From Anaerolineae bacterium (lineage in GTDB: Bacteria > Chloroflexota > Anaerolineae > Aggregatilineales > Phototrophicaceae): a DNA stretch of 58,551 nucleotides. Where the stretch lies: positions 1-58,551 of the forward strand of contig JAJEAA010000019.1 of the NCBI GenBank assembly GCA_022824365.1, read 5' to 3'. Below are positions 37,507-46,386 of the stretch, piece after piece. A program made the translations under genes and the position numbers. The stretch's first letter is position 1. The number at the start of each line of letters is the position of its first letter. The notes beneath the pieces are model-generated. The model saw nothing but the letters and a program-made list of their open reading frames with translations. It was not told the origin of the DNA and did no database searches.

Positions 37507-38514
37507 TTGGGTGAGTATGTACTCCGCCGGCTGTATCAAGCCTTTTGGGTCTTGATCGCGGTCACGTTTGTCACATTCTTCATTTCGAACATGTTGCCGG
37601 GTGACCCGGCTCTCTCTAGGGCTGGGCAATTCGCCACAAAAGAGCAGGTGGAAAAGACTCGGAAGCTGCTTGGCCTCGATCAGCCCTTACATATCCAATA
37701 CATCAAATACATGGAGCGGTTGTTATCGGGCGATCTGGGATTGTCAATCGTGTCGCGCCAACCCATCTTGAAGGAGCTCAGGGACTTTTTCCCGGCGACG
37801 CTTGAGTTGACCATCGCCGCTCTTTGCTTCACCCTCACGATAGGCGTTCCGCTGGGCGTACTGGCCGGTTCTACCAAATCGCGTTGGGTCAAGTCGACGA
37901 TCATCACCGGCTCGCTGATTGGCGTGGGGATTCCGGTGTTTTGGGCCGGGCTGGTTTTCCAGCTTGTGTTTGCCGGGCGATTGGATATCTTGCCCCTGTC
38001 GGGACGCTTGACGCTGACGGTTCCGCCACCGCCCAGCGTGACCAATATGTATCTAATCGACTCAATCCTTGCGGGACAGTGGGATACCTTCAAAGACGCG
38101 TTAATTCACCTGATCCTGCCGGCGTTCACGTTGAGCTTGGGGCAGATCGGCGCGATGGCGCGCACGACGAACTCGGCGATGGCGAGTGTGATTCACCGCG
38201 ATTATGTTCGCACGGCGCATGCCAAAGGACTGGCTCAACGTAAGGTCTTGTGGGCTCACATATTGCGGAACGCGCTGCTGCCAGTCGTTACCGTATTGGG
38301 TTTGTATGTCGCCTTCATGCTGAACGGCGCCTTGCTGATTGAGATCATCTTTTCCTGGGGAGGGCTAGGCACCTACGCCTGGATCGGCATCTTCCGCAAT
38401 GACATCACCGTTATTATGGGCGTGACGCTCACCGCGAGCCTGACGTTTATGTTTGTCAATCTCGTGATTGACTTGACCTATCCCTTCCTCGATCCTCGCA
38501 TCCAATACGGCTGA
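37507..38514 (+). CDS. ABC transporter permease, DppB/OppB type
   Basis: 335 residues from a TTG start (TTG GGT GAG TAT; GGTGAGG upstream). Six membrane segments; the N-terminus YVLRRLYQAFWVLIAVTFVT is typical of DppB-type subunits. The cytoplasmic EAA-like loop is VIHRDYVRTAHAKGLAQRKV, which contacts the ATPase. The C-terminus YPFLDPRIQYG is the family ending. It follows the binding-protein gene and is 18 nt before the partner permease. Confidence 0.93.
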   Translation: MGEYVLRRLYQAFWVLIAVTFVTFFISNMLPGDPALSRAGQFATKEQVEKTRKLLGLDQPLHIQYIKYMERLLSGDLGLSIVSRQPILKELRDFFPATLELTIAALCFTLTIGVPLGVLAGSTKSRWVKSTIITGSLIGVGIPVFWAGLVFQLVFAGRLDILPLSGRLTLTVPPPPSVTNMYLIDSILAGQWDTFKDALIHLILPAFTLSLGQIGAMARTTNSAMASVIHRDYVRTAHAKGLAQRKVLWAHILRNALLPVVTVLGLYVAFMLNGALLIEIIFSWGGLGTYAWIGIFRNDITVIMGVTLTASLTFMFVNLVIDLTYPFLDPRIQYG

Positions 38515-38532
38515 TATTGGGTTGGCTATTTT

Positions 38533-39450
38533 ATGAGTAGAGAACGAGAATCCGCCGTCAGTTTGCCCTTCGCCACTTTGGAAGAGGACAGCAGCGCTTG
38601 GCGGAGATTCAAACGAAGTCGATTTGCGTTCGCCGTTCGACATAATCCCATGTCAATTCTCGGTCTGCTTATCCTGGCTCTCTTGATTCTGATGGTGCTG
38701 TGGCCGGAGTTGTTCACCTCCCAAAGCGCGACCCTGCTCAATTTGCGGAACAAATTCCTGACCCCTTCGGCTGAACATCCCTTCGGCACCGACCATATGG
38801 GGGTGGATATTTTCTCGCGGGTAGTATATGCCGCGCGCACAACCATTTGGGTGGTCTGTGTGGTATTGGGCATCGCCACCGGTTTGGGTTTCATTGTCGG
38901 CTCACTGGCGGCATATATGGGCGGCCGGGTGGACAGCATTCTGATGCGCTTGACAGATGTCTGGATGGCCTTTCCTTCGCTGGTGCTGGCGATCGCGCTA
39001 AATGCGGCTTTGGGAAGGGGCTTGTTCCAAACGGTGATAGCGGTTGGCTTTTCCTGGTGGCCGTCTTATGCGCGGCTGGTTCGCGCGCAGGTCTTGAGCG
39101 TCAAGAATGAAGAGTATGTCCTGGCAGCCAGAGCGCTGGGCGCGAATCACTTTCGGATACTCGTGCGGCATATCATCCGAAACGGCTTCGACCCTATCAT
39201 TGTGAACATAACGATTGACGTTGGCTTTGTCGCGCTCGCAACCGCCGGATTAAGCTTTTTGGGATTGGGAATCGAACCACCCACACCGGAATGGGGGCGT
39301 ATGGTGGCCGAGGGGCGGGATTACCTGCTTGACCAATGGTGGGCTTCGACCTTCCCCGGTCTGGCCTTATTCATGTTCGTGGTCGGTTTCAATTTGCTGG
39401 GCGAGCTGGTGAGAGATTGGCTCGACCCCAGTAATGTAGGGCGGCGCTGA
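38533..39450 (+). CDS. ABC transporter permease, DppC/OppC type
   Basis: 305 residues with five or six membrane segments. Family hallmarks: the N-terminal amphipathic region SAWRRFKRSRFAFAVRHNPM, HPFGTDHMGVDIFSRVVYAA, the ATPase-contact loop KNEEYVLAARALGANHFRIL, and the C-terminal LLGELVRDWLDPS. It forms the heterodimeric channel with the preceding permease. No ATPase genes follow; the next gene is a metalloenzyme, so the ATPases must come from elsewhere. Confidence 0.93.
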   Translation: MSRERESAVSLPFATLEEDSSAWRRFKRSRFAFAVRHNPMSILGLLILALLILMVLWPELFTSQSATLLNLRNKFLTPSAEHPFGTDHMGVDIFSRVVYAARTTIWVVCVVLGIATGLGFIVGSLAAYMGGRVDSILMRLTDVWMAFPSLVLAIALNAALGRGLFQTVIAVGFSWWPSYARLVRAQVLSVKNEEYVLAARALGANHFRILVRHIIRNGFDPIIVNITIDVGFVALATAGLSFLGLGIEPPTPEWGRMVAEGRDYLLDQWWASTFPGLALFMFVVGFNLLGELVRDWLDPSNVGRR

Positions 39451-39546
39451 TCGGGTAGAAAGGAAAGACTCAGACACAGCATTCTGTTTTTTTGAAAAAG
39501 CGTGAACAAGTATTAGAAGCGATCTGTCCAATAGAGGAGGTTAGAC

Positions 39547-40548
39547 ATGCGTTCACATGTATTTTGGGACCAATTTGCTGATATTTCCGTAAATCGCCTA
39601 GTCAATCCAGGAAAGGGCGAGCCTTTCCTGATCATCGCCGACCCCAAGAACGATCTCAATCTGGCTGAAGCGCTGCTATCGGCCGGTCTACGTTCCGGCG
39701 CCAATACCACCTTGATCGTCAAGGACTGGTACGAAGAAGGCACGGTCAGCGATCCGGGTCCTATCGTTTCCAACGCCATATTGAACAGCAAATATGTGCT
39801 CTCGCTTTGCGGCGGCATTGTACGCGCCCCGGCCATGCAGGAAGCGCGCAACAATGGCACGCGCCATCTATCCACGGTGGTGGAAGGCATCGAGGACTAT
39901 TGCATCGCCGCGCTGCTCAACGTGGATCTGGATAAGATGTTCGAGAACGCTGACATAATCGCCAAACTTTGGCAAGAGACCGATGAATGTCGCGTCACAT
40001 CGCCCTATGGCACGGACATCAGCTTCAAGATGGGCGGGCGACCGAGCTTGGTGAGCGATGGCGCGCTCACATATGATGGCGAAGTTGACTTTTACCCGGG
40101 CGCGCAAGTGTCTATCGCGCCGCTCGAAGAGAGCATCAACGGCACCATTGTGGTCGATGCCAGCGACAACGTCAGCGGCCTAGTGCATAACAATTATTCA
40201 CTCATCGTCGTCGACGGCGTGATTACCGAGGTCATCGGCGATGGCGAAGGCGATGCGATGCGGACTTGGCTGGAGACGCGCAACGACGATGTCATTTACA
40301 AGATTTGCCATTTCAGCATCGGGCTGAACCCCAAGGCGGGCATCTCCGGCCATTTGATGGAAGATGAGCGGGTGCTGGCGTCGGTTGACTTCGGCTTCGG
40401 CTATCAGGATCCCAAGTTTGGCGGGACCGTGGGATATAGTCCCTACCATGCGGATATCATGATGGCGAACCCGGACATTTATCTCGATGGCAAGCTAATG
40501 AGCACCGCCAACAGGCTGGAAGATGACTACGGCTTCCACCACCTGTAA
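39547..40548 (+). CDS. M29/NicX-like metalloenzyme
   Basis: 333 residues. The C-terminal blocks VDFYPGAQVSIAPLEESING, CHFSIGLNPKAGISGHLMED and DFGFGYQDPKFGGTVGYSPY resemble the M29 aminopeptidase family and its 2,5-dihydroxypyridine dioxygenase (NicX) branch, with conserved Glu, His and Asp metal ligands. The N-terminal half is diverged (LIIADPKNDLNLAEALLSAG). Either an aminopeptidase or a ring-opening oxygenase is possible; position after a peptide-type transporter slightly favours peptide hydrolysis. GAGG precedes the ATG. Confidence 0.72.
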   Translation: MRSHVFWDQFADISVNRLVNPGKGEPFLIIADPKNDLNLAEALLSAGLRSGANTTLIVKDWYEEGTVSDPGPIVSNAILNSKYVLSLCGGIVRAPAMQEARNNGTRHLSTVVEGIEDYCIAALLNVDLDKMFENADIIAKLWQETDECRVTSPYGTDISFKMGGRPSLVSDGALTYDGEVDFYPGAQVSIAPLEESINGTIVVDASDNVSGLVHNNYSLIVVDGVITEVIGDGEGDAMRTWLETRNDDVIYKICHFSIGLNPKAGISGHLMEDERVLASVDFGFGYQDPKFGGTVGYSPYHADIMMANPDIYLDGKLMSTANRLEDDYGFHHL

Positions 40549-40782
40549 CGATCGTCTTGCAGCCGGCTATGCCATATGCTGTTTGATTGTCCACAGAAAT
40601 AGGCTTGGGCTAAGAATGTTGAGAACGCTTCAACGGCCGTCTGCCTAAGCCTATAAGAACCTTGCAGGCTTGGTTTTGCTGATTGTGGAATCCGCTGGAT
40701 TTCGCACGTAGAAGGTATAAATCTGCTGCCGAGAGAGGCGGCGCGATCGGTTTGACGCTTGTTCGGCTAAGGAGAAGCGAGC
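40549..40782 (+). other. Gap with a candidate structured RNA
   Basis: ATAGGCTTGGGC (40599-40610) pairs with GCCTAAGCCTAT (40643-40654), 12 bp with one G-T pair; inside it GTTGA and TCAAC form a second stem separated by near-symmetric internal loops. A further AGGCTTGG follows at about 40667-40674. No T tract follows directly. It lies upstream of the aldo/keto reductase gene and could be a leader element. Confidence 0.45.
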
Positions 40783-41784
40783 ATGGAGTATCGCCCATTA
40801 GGACGTAGCGGCGTCAAGGTGGCGCCACTCGGGTTGGGAACGGGCAATTTCGCCGATCCCACGCCGGAAGATGAGTCGGCGCGCATCATTCACTGCGCCC
40901 TAGATGCCGGCATCAATCTGATTGATACGGGCAATTCATATTCGGACGGAGAAAGCGAACGCTTTATCGGGCGCGCTCTCGCCAGCAGCGGCCGTCGGCA
41001 TGAGGTCATCCTGGCGACAAAAGCCTTCTACAAGGTCGGCGCCGGCCCTAACGATGAAGACCTAACGCGCCTCCATCTCATCCGCGCCTGTGAAGACTCC
41101 TTGCGCAGGTTACAAACGGACTATATCGACCTCTATCAAATGCATCGACCGTCCCCGACTGTCCCTGTGGAGGAGACCTTGAGCGCGCTGACTGATCTCG
41201 TGCAACAAGGCAAGGTGCGCTATATCGGCAGCTCGGTGCACCCCGCCTGGAAGATCATGGAAGCCATCATGGCGAGTGAGATAAAGGGCTATGCTCGTTT
41301 CGTTTGCGAACAGCCGCCGTACAATCTGCTTGACCGACGTGTTGAAAACGAAATCGTGCCGATGTGTCAAGCTTATGATCTGGGGCTAATCACCTGGTCG
41401 CCCCTGGCGCAGGGCGTTCTGGCGGGCCGCTATGCCAGCGCGACTGATTTGCCGACTGATTCGCGCGGCGCACTACGCGGCGGCATCTACTCCGAACGCA
41501 TCACCAGGCCGGGCATCGAAATAGGCAACAAGATGGTCAACCTCGCCAGAGAACATGACATTGCGCCAGCCCAACTGGCAACGCTATGGGTAAAGGATCA
41601 ACCAGGCATCACCGCGCCTTTGATCGGTCCGCGCACGCTGGAACAGCTTGAGCATTTGCTGCCGGTGCTGGATATGACGTTGAGCGAAGAACTGGCGGCA
41701 GCCTGTGATAGATTGGTAGCGCCGGGTAGCGCGGTCGCGAGTTTCTTCAACAGCGCCACCTGGATGAAACAGCGGTTGATCTGA
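40783..41784 (+). CDS. Aldo/keto reductase
   Basis: 333 residues, (beta/alpha)8-barrel NADP(H)-dependent carbonyl reductase. The catalytic tetrad is present: Asp48 (NLIDTGNSY), Tyr53, Lys80 (ILATKA) and His121 (YQMHRP). The C-terminal cofactor-binding segment reads [17 protein letters not shown]. The N-terminal [20 protein letters not shown] is typical of the family's YghZ/Kv-beta-like branch. TAAGGAG precedes the ATG. It lies in a catabolic cluster and probably reduces or oxidises a product made there; the substrate is unknown. Confidence 0.93.
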   Translation: MEYRPLGRSGVKVAPLGLGTGNFADPTPEDESARIIHCALDAGINLIDTGNSYSDGESERFIGRALASSGRRHEVILATKAFYKVGAGPNDEDLTRLHLIRACEDSLRRLQTDYIDLYQMHRPSPTVPVEETLSALTDLVQQGKVRYIGSSVHPAWKIMEAIMASEIKGYARFVCEQPPYNLLDRRVENEIVPMCQAYDLGLITWSPLAQGVLAGRYASATDLPTDSRGALRGGIYSERITRPGIEIGNKMVNLAREHDIAPAQLATLWVKDQPGITAPLIGPRTLEQLEHLLPVLDMTLSEELAAACDRLVAPGSAVASFFNSATWMKQRLI

Positions 41785-41956
41785 GCAAATTCGGCACTGC
41801 GTCTGACTTGCCCCAAGCGCAGCGCTATGATCCCAGCACGCAACTGTTCCTAAGGCTAGTTTCCATATACGCTGATTGGTCTATGAGCACCTGTCTGGTT
41901 GTACTCTCTGGCGAGGTTTCCGCAACAGTTAAGCGCTCGAAAGGAGTTCTTTTAGT

Positions 41957-42391
41957 ATGTCCACAATGAGATTAGAGTTTTCCGGCGGCGGTGTCTTTTA
42001 CGCTCGTCTGCTCGAAGCAGAAGCGCCAAAGACCTGTGCAAAGATTAAGTCACGCCTTCCATTTGAATATCAATTTTATCACAGTATCGTTTCCGGCCAG
42101 GCGCTGGTCACCCTGCCCCCGGACTTGACTGTCGAACGGGAGAACCAGTACGTGGCCGGTATACCCGCCGGCGCGCTTTCGTTTCTGGTCAAGGATGAGC
42201 CTGTTCTAGTTCCCGATGAAATCTACATTGCCTATGGCATTTTCATCTCGCGGGGCCTTACGGTGGATATGAAGCAGCCCGTCAACGTTTTCGCCCAAAT
42301 TGACGACGACCTTGACACGCTAGCCCTTTGCTGCCGGCGAGTGTTGATGGAAGGCGCGGAGATTATCTCCTTTAGCCTGGCGAAGGCTTAA
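41957..42391 (+). CDS. DUF3830 (cyclophilin-like) protein
   Basis: 144 residues. Matches DUF3830: FSGGGVFYARLLEAEAPKTC, LPFEYQFYHSIVSGQALVTL, ENQYVAGIPAGALSFLVKDE, YGIFISRG. The fold is predicted to be cyclophilin-like but enzymatic activity is not established. GAAAGGAG lies upstream of the ATG. The phosphotriesterase-like gene starts 14 nt after its stop, so they form an operon; DUF3830 genes commonly sit beside amide- and peptide-degrading genes, which fits here. Confidence 0.82.
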   Translation: MSTMRLEFSGGGVFYARLLEAEAPKTCAKIKSRLPFEYQFYHSIVSGQALVTLPPDLTVERENQYVAGIPAGALSFLVKDEPVLVPDEIYIAYGIFISRGLTVDMKQPVNVFAQIDDDLDTLALCCRRVLMEGAEIISFSLAKA

Positions 42392-42405
42392 CCCGCATCT
42401 CGATC

Positions 42406-43326
42406 ATGTCTGAAAATGGGCGCATCCATACTGTTTTGGGCGAGATTGAGCCGTCAACTCTCGGCAGAACGCTTATGCATGAGCATGTTTTCTGTGACAT
42501 TTACCGTGTAACCGGGCGTTTGAATGAGGTGTTGAATGATGAGGCGCTGGCGGTTGAAGAGCTAGCGGCGCTTAGGCATGCCGGAGGGGCAGCTCTAGTC
42601 GAAGTAACAACGCCAGATCTGGGGCGTGATCCCCAAGCGCTTCGTCGAGTCGCCCAGAAAACGAAACTCAATATCGTCATGGGAACCGGTTGGTATCGTC
42701 AGCCTTTCTATCCGCCTGAAATCGATAGACTACCGACGAAGGAACTGGCCGATGTGATGATCACGGAGCTCACAGTTGGCGTGGAGGGAACAGGTATCCG
42801 CGCTGGCATTATTGGCGAGATCGGTATCAACTCGGATTATGCCACCGCGCAGGAAGAAAGAGTCCTGCGTGCGGCTGCGCGCGCGCAGAAGGCGACTGGC
42901 GCGCCACTCACGACACATGCCTCAATGTATCCTGTCGGTCTACTGCAGTTGGAGATCCTCAGAGACGAGGACACGGACTTAAGCCGGGTGATCATCGGTC
43001 ACTGCGACACCTATCTCGACCAATCTTACCATCTGGCGATTCTTGAAGCGGGAGCTTATGTGCAGTTTGACACAGTTGGTCGCAACCACATGAATCCCGA
43101 TTCTCGTCGAGCCAGCGCCTTAGTCGAGCTAGTGCGCCTTGGTTGGAAGCGCAAATTGCTCCTCTCCAGCGATCGCTGTCATCGCAGTGATCTTCGCGCG
43201 TTTGGCGGCCTGGGCTACGGCTACGTGTTTACGCGGTTTTTTGACATGCTGCGGGCTGAGGGAATCGATGATGAAACATTGAATACAATCACGGTTGATA
43301 ACCCACGACGAGCATTGGCATGGTAG
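42406..43326 (+). CDS. Phosphotriesterase-family amidohydrolase
   Basis: 306 residues, a binuclear-metal TIM barrel. Metal motifs seen: LMHEHVFCD (His25, His27), AGIIGEIGINSDY (Glu in the place of the bridging carboxy-lysine, as in PHP-type proteins), APLTTHAS, IIGHCDTYLD, and the terminal SSDRCHRSDLRAFGG Asp. The family includes phosphotriesterases, lactonases and php proteins, so the true substrate may be an ester, lactone or phosphoester. The ATG has no strong Shine-Dalgarno sequence, consistent with coupling to the DUF3830 gene. Confidence 0.88.
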   Translation: MSENGRIHTVLGEIEPSTLGRTLMHEHVFCDIYRVTGRLNEVLNDEALAVEELAALRHAGGAALVEVTTPDLGRDPQALRRVAQKTKLNIVMGTGWYRQPFYPPEIDRLPTKELADVMITELTVGVEGTGIRAGIIGEIGINSDYATAQEERVLRAAARAQKATGAPLTTHASMYPVGLLQLEILRDEDTDLSRVIIGHCDTYLDQSYHLAILEAGAYVQFDTVGRNHMNPDSRRASALVELVRLGWKRKLLLSSDRCHRSDLRAFGGLGYGYVFTRFFDMLRAEGIDDETLNTITVDNPRRALAW

Positions 43327-43375
43327 ATTCATTGTCGCTTGCCAGGAAAACCGCATTGCCGGTCACCCCGTTTTT

Positions 43376-43405
43376 TTGACAACCCGCTGGCAGCCGAAGT
43401 ATAAT
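43376..43405 (+). promoter_or_regulatory. Strong promoter of the 13-kb catabolic operon
   Basis: TTGACA (43376-43381), 18-nt spacer, TATAAT (43400-43405). Both boxes are perfect consensus, so an uncontrolled promoter would be strong; a palindrome just downstream suggests repression. Confidence 0.85.
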
Positions 43406-43419
43406 GTTTCCGACGAAAT

Positions 43420-43431
43420 TTAATCGATTAA
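43420..43431 (+). promoter_or_regulatory. LacI-family-type operator
   Basis: TTAATCGATTAA, a perfect 12-bp palindrome with a central CG, starts 14 nt downstream of the -10 box and so overlaps the first transcribed bases. LacI-family repressors of sugar operons bind sites of this type (central AATCGATT). No lacI-like gene is inside the window. Confidence 0.65.
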
Positions 43432-43449
43432 GAGTAGTGGAGGAAACTC

Positions 43450-45282
43450 ATGAAAAAGTTTATTTTGCTTACACTCTTGGGGCTTGTGCTGATCCTCGCG
43501 TTTGGGACGGCGGGAGCGCAGGACATGATGTACAACGAAGCGCCGATGCTAGCGGAGCAAGTCGCCGCCGGTGAAATTCCGCCGGTTGAAGAACGCCTGC
43601 CGCCCAATCCCTTGGTCGTGGAGCCCCTCAGCGAAATCGGAACCTACGGCGGCACGCTCCGCCGCGGTACAGCCGCGCTCATTACCTACATGACCTACAA
43701 CATGACCTATGAGCCGCTGACGCGCTGGAATACGCCGATTTCCGGCGAAGGACCCATCCAGCCCAACCTGGCTGAGAGTTGGTCATCCAACGATGAGCAA
43801 ACGGTATGGACGGTGAATTTACGCCAAGGCGTCAAGTGGTCGGACGGAGAAGACTTCACTTCTGAGGACGTGCTCTTCCTTTGGTTTGATAATTCTCTCA
43901 ACGAGAATGTCACCGGATTTGGCATCGGCGTGACTTATCAGAATGGCGCGCCACCGGAGTTGGAAGCCCTCGATGACCACACACTGGTCTTCACCTACCA
44001 GGACCCGTATCCACTGTTTGCCGAGACTCAAGCCTCACTCCGCACGATTGCCTTGCCCAAGCATTACCTATCGCAATTCCATCCTGATTACAACGAGGAA
44101 GCCACCTACGAAGATTATCAGGCGCAGACCTTGCTTGAGAACGGGCGCGGACGCCACACCTTGCAAGCCTGGATGTATGAAGACTTCGTGGTCGGCGAAT
44201 TCTATAACCAGGTGCGCAATCCCTATTATTGGAAGGTTGATCCGGAAGGCAACCAACTGCCCTATTTCGATCGCATAACCATCGAACTGGTAGAGGATCG
44301 TCAAGGGGTCGCTTTGGGCAATGTCACCGGGCAGTTCGATTTCGATACGACCTGGGTCGGCGTGCAGCATATCCAACTGTTCAGCGAAGCCATCCAGGAA
44401 GGTCGTGATATCAGCCTGACCTTCGCCGACTTTGATGGCGTCGCCTTCCATTTCAATCTGGATCACCCCGATCCGGTGATCAAGAGCGCTTTCCGCGATA
44501 TCAATTTCCGCCGCGCCGTCTCCATCGGCATCAACCGGCAAGAAATTGGCGATCTTTTCTACGCCGGACTTTTCAATCCCAACGGGTCGTCGCTGTCGCC
44601 CGAGTCGGGATACCACACCGACGATGATGGGCAGTTGTGGGCGCAATACGATCCAGAAGGCGCGGGCGCTATGTTGGAAGAGGCCGGCTATACCGATACC
44701 GATGGCGATGGCTTCCGTGAAGCGCCCGGTGGCGAAGCGTTGCAATTGATTATCGAGGTAGGCATCCACGATCTATACACGCCGATCGTCGAATTGGTGA
44801 CCGAATATTTCGCGGATATCGGCCTGAACGCGATCATGGACGCCAACGACCAGTCGCTGGTGCGCGAGCGTTTCACCGCGGGCGACTTCATGATCCACAC
44901 TTGGGATCGCGATGGCGCGAGCTATCCCTTTGGGGCGGAGATGCACGGCTTGGCGCCGACTGGTCCGAATACGCCTTTCTACCACCGCAATTGGGAGGAA
45001 GACCCGGTTGACGAGAACTTCGTTCGCAATGTTGAGTTGATGCGCGCGGCATTAACAGCTTCAACTGACGAGCGCAATGAGTTGATGTTTGAGGTGTCGA
45101 ATCTTCACGCCGATAACGTTTGGTATATCTCGACAGGCTATTGGCAACGTCCCTTCATCAAGAACAGGCGCCTGGGCAACATGGCGGATCGCATTTCACG
45201 AAATAGTCAGTTGCAAGATGCATCGGCCTATCAACTCGAGACCGCCTACGCCAAGTATGAACCTGGCGAGGGTGGATCGTAG
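43450..45282 (+). CDS. ABC transporter substrate-binding protein, family 5
   Basis: 610 residues. Signal peptide MKKFILLTLLGLVLILAFGT with an AGAQ-D cleavage site and no lipobox. The mature protein has SBP_bac_5 features: GTYGGTLRRG, LAESWSSNDEQTVWTVNLRQ, GVKWSDGEDFTSEDVLFLWF, INFRRAVSIGINRQEI and a conserved LEEAGYTDTDGDGFREAPGG, typical of the longer subgroup that includes oligosaccharide binders. First gene of the large operon, with GGAGG upstream. The operon's glycosidase and sugar oxidoreductases suggest the ligand is a glycoside or oligosaccharide rather than a peptide. Confidence 0.92.
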   Translation: MKKFILLTLLGLVLILAFGTAGAQDMMYNEAPMLAEQVAAGEIPPVEERLPPNPLVVEPLSEIGTYGGTLRRGTAALITYMTYNMTYEPLTRWNTPISGEGPIQPNLAESWSSNDEQTVWTVNLRQGVKWSDGEDFTSEDVLFLWFDNSLNENVTGFGIGVTYQNGAPPELEALDDHTLVFTYQDPYPLFAETQASLRTIALPKHYLSQFHPDYNEEATYEDYQAQTLLENGRGRHTLQAWMYEDFVVGEFYNQVRNPYYWKVDPEGNQLPYFDRITIELVEDRQGVALGNVTGQFDFDTTWVGVQHIQLFSEAIQEGRDISLTFADFDGVAFHFNLDHPDPVIKSAFRDINFRRAVSIGINRQEIGDLFYAGLFNPNGSSLSPESGYHTDDDGQLWAQYDPEGAGAMLEEAGYTDTDGDGFREAPGGEALQLIIEVGIHDLYTPIVELVTEYFADIGLNAIMDANDQSLVRERFTAGDFMIHTWDRDGASYPFGAEMHGLAPTGPNTPFYHRNWEEDPVDENFVRNVELMRAALTASTDERNELMFEVSNLHADNVWYISTGYWQRPFIKNRRLGNMADRISRNSQLQDASAYQLETAYAKYEPGEGGS

Positions 45283-45308
45283 GCAGCGTCGCTGAAGTCC
45301 CACAAATG

Positions 45309-45338
45309 GAGGTGGCGGGACGCTGTTTCCGCCATCTC
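45309..45338 (+). promoter_or_regulatory. Intercistronic hairpin after the binding-protein gene
   Basis: GAGGTGGCGG (45309-45318) / CCGCCATCTC (45329-45338), 10 bp with one G-T pair and a 10-nt loop, followed by TTTT. It occupies the same place as the hairpin at 37454. AGCGTC (45285-45290) could alternatively pair with GACGCT (45319-45324) in the loop. Confidence 0.6.
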
Positions 45339-45393
45339 TTTTCGCACCGTGAGATAACCCGATAGATTCTTGCGAGCCGGAGCAAGACCGTAG

Positions 45394-46386
45394 ATGACCA
45401 CCTTTATTATTCGCCGCCTTCTTTCGGCAGTGGTTACTTTCTTTCTTATTACGCTGATTAGTTTTGTCGTCATTCAGTTGCCGCCCGGCGATGTCGTCTC
45501 CAACTGGGTTCGGCAGCAAGAAGCATCGACGGGCCAGCCATTGCCGCCGGAGACCATCGAAAACTTGCGCCGCACTTATGGCTTTGATGAGCCGATCATC
45601 GTGCAATACTTCAAGTGGATTGATGGTTTCCCCAGCGGGGATTTTGGTTTTTCCATTGAATACAGCAATGCGCCGGTCTCTGAAATCCTGGCGCAGCGAA
45701 CTGGACTGACGATCTTTCTCGGCGTCGCGACGCTGTTCATCTCTTGGGGCTTGGCAATTCCCTTCGGCATATACGCCGCCACGCACAAGAATTCGCACTG
45801 GGATTACCTACTCTCCACTCTGTCCTTCATCGGCATATCGACGCCGAATTTCCTGGTCGCTGTCATCTATCTCTTCATCGCGGTTTTCGTTTTGAAGACC
45901 GATTACTCCGGCGGGTTGTTCTCGCAGGAGTTCAAGAATGCGCCCTGGACCTGGGAGCGACTGCTGGATTTCGCCAAGCACTTGCCTATTCCGCTGGCGA
46001 TATTGGGTTTGGGCGGCATGGCCGGCACCTTCCGCATTATGCGCGCCAACCTGCTCGATATTCTCGATCAGCAGTTCATTGAGGCGGCGCGGGCCAAAGG
46101 GCTAAAAGAACGCATCGTCATTTACAAGCACGCCACTCGCATCGCCATCAACCCCTTGATCAGCCGCGTTGGCATGCAGTTGCCATTCCTCATCAGCGGC
46201 ACGATTATCATTTCGATCGTGCTCGACCTGCCCACGCTCGGCCCGCCTTTTATTCGCGCTCTCAATCGCCAGGATATGTTCCTAGCCGGAACGGTCTTGA
46301 TGATTCTCGCCTTTACCCTGTTGGTCGGCAACTTGTTAGCGGACATCGTCCTGGCCTGGAGCGATCCGAGGATACAGTATGACTAA
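45394..46386 (+). CDS. ABC transporter permease, DppB/OppB type
   Basis: 330 residues, six membrane segments. N-terminus TFIIRRLLSAVVTFFLITLI and VIQLPPGDVVSNWV are typical; the ATPase-contact loop is IEAARAKGLKERIVIYKHAT; C-terminus WSDPRIQYD. GGAG lies upstream. The 3' end overlaps the next permease by 8 nt, showing tight coupling. Confidence 0.93.
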   Translation: MTTFIIRRLLSAVVTFFLITLISFVVIQLPPGDVVSNWVRQQEASTGQPLPPETIENLRRTYGFDEPIIVQYFKWIDGFPSGDFGFSIEYSNAPVSEILAQRTGLTIFLGVATLFISWGLAIPFGIYAATHKNSHWDYLLSTLSFIGISTPNFLVAVIYLFIAVFVLKTDYSGGLFSQEFKNAPWTWERLLDFAKHLPIPLAILGLGGMAGTFRIMRANLLDILDQQFIEAARAKGLKERIVIYKHATRIAINPLISRVGMQLPFLISGTIIISIVLDLPTLGPPFIRALNRQDMFLAGTVLMILAFTLLVGNLLADIVLAWSDPRIQYD

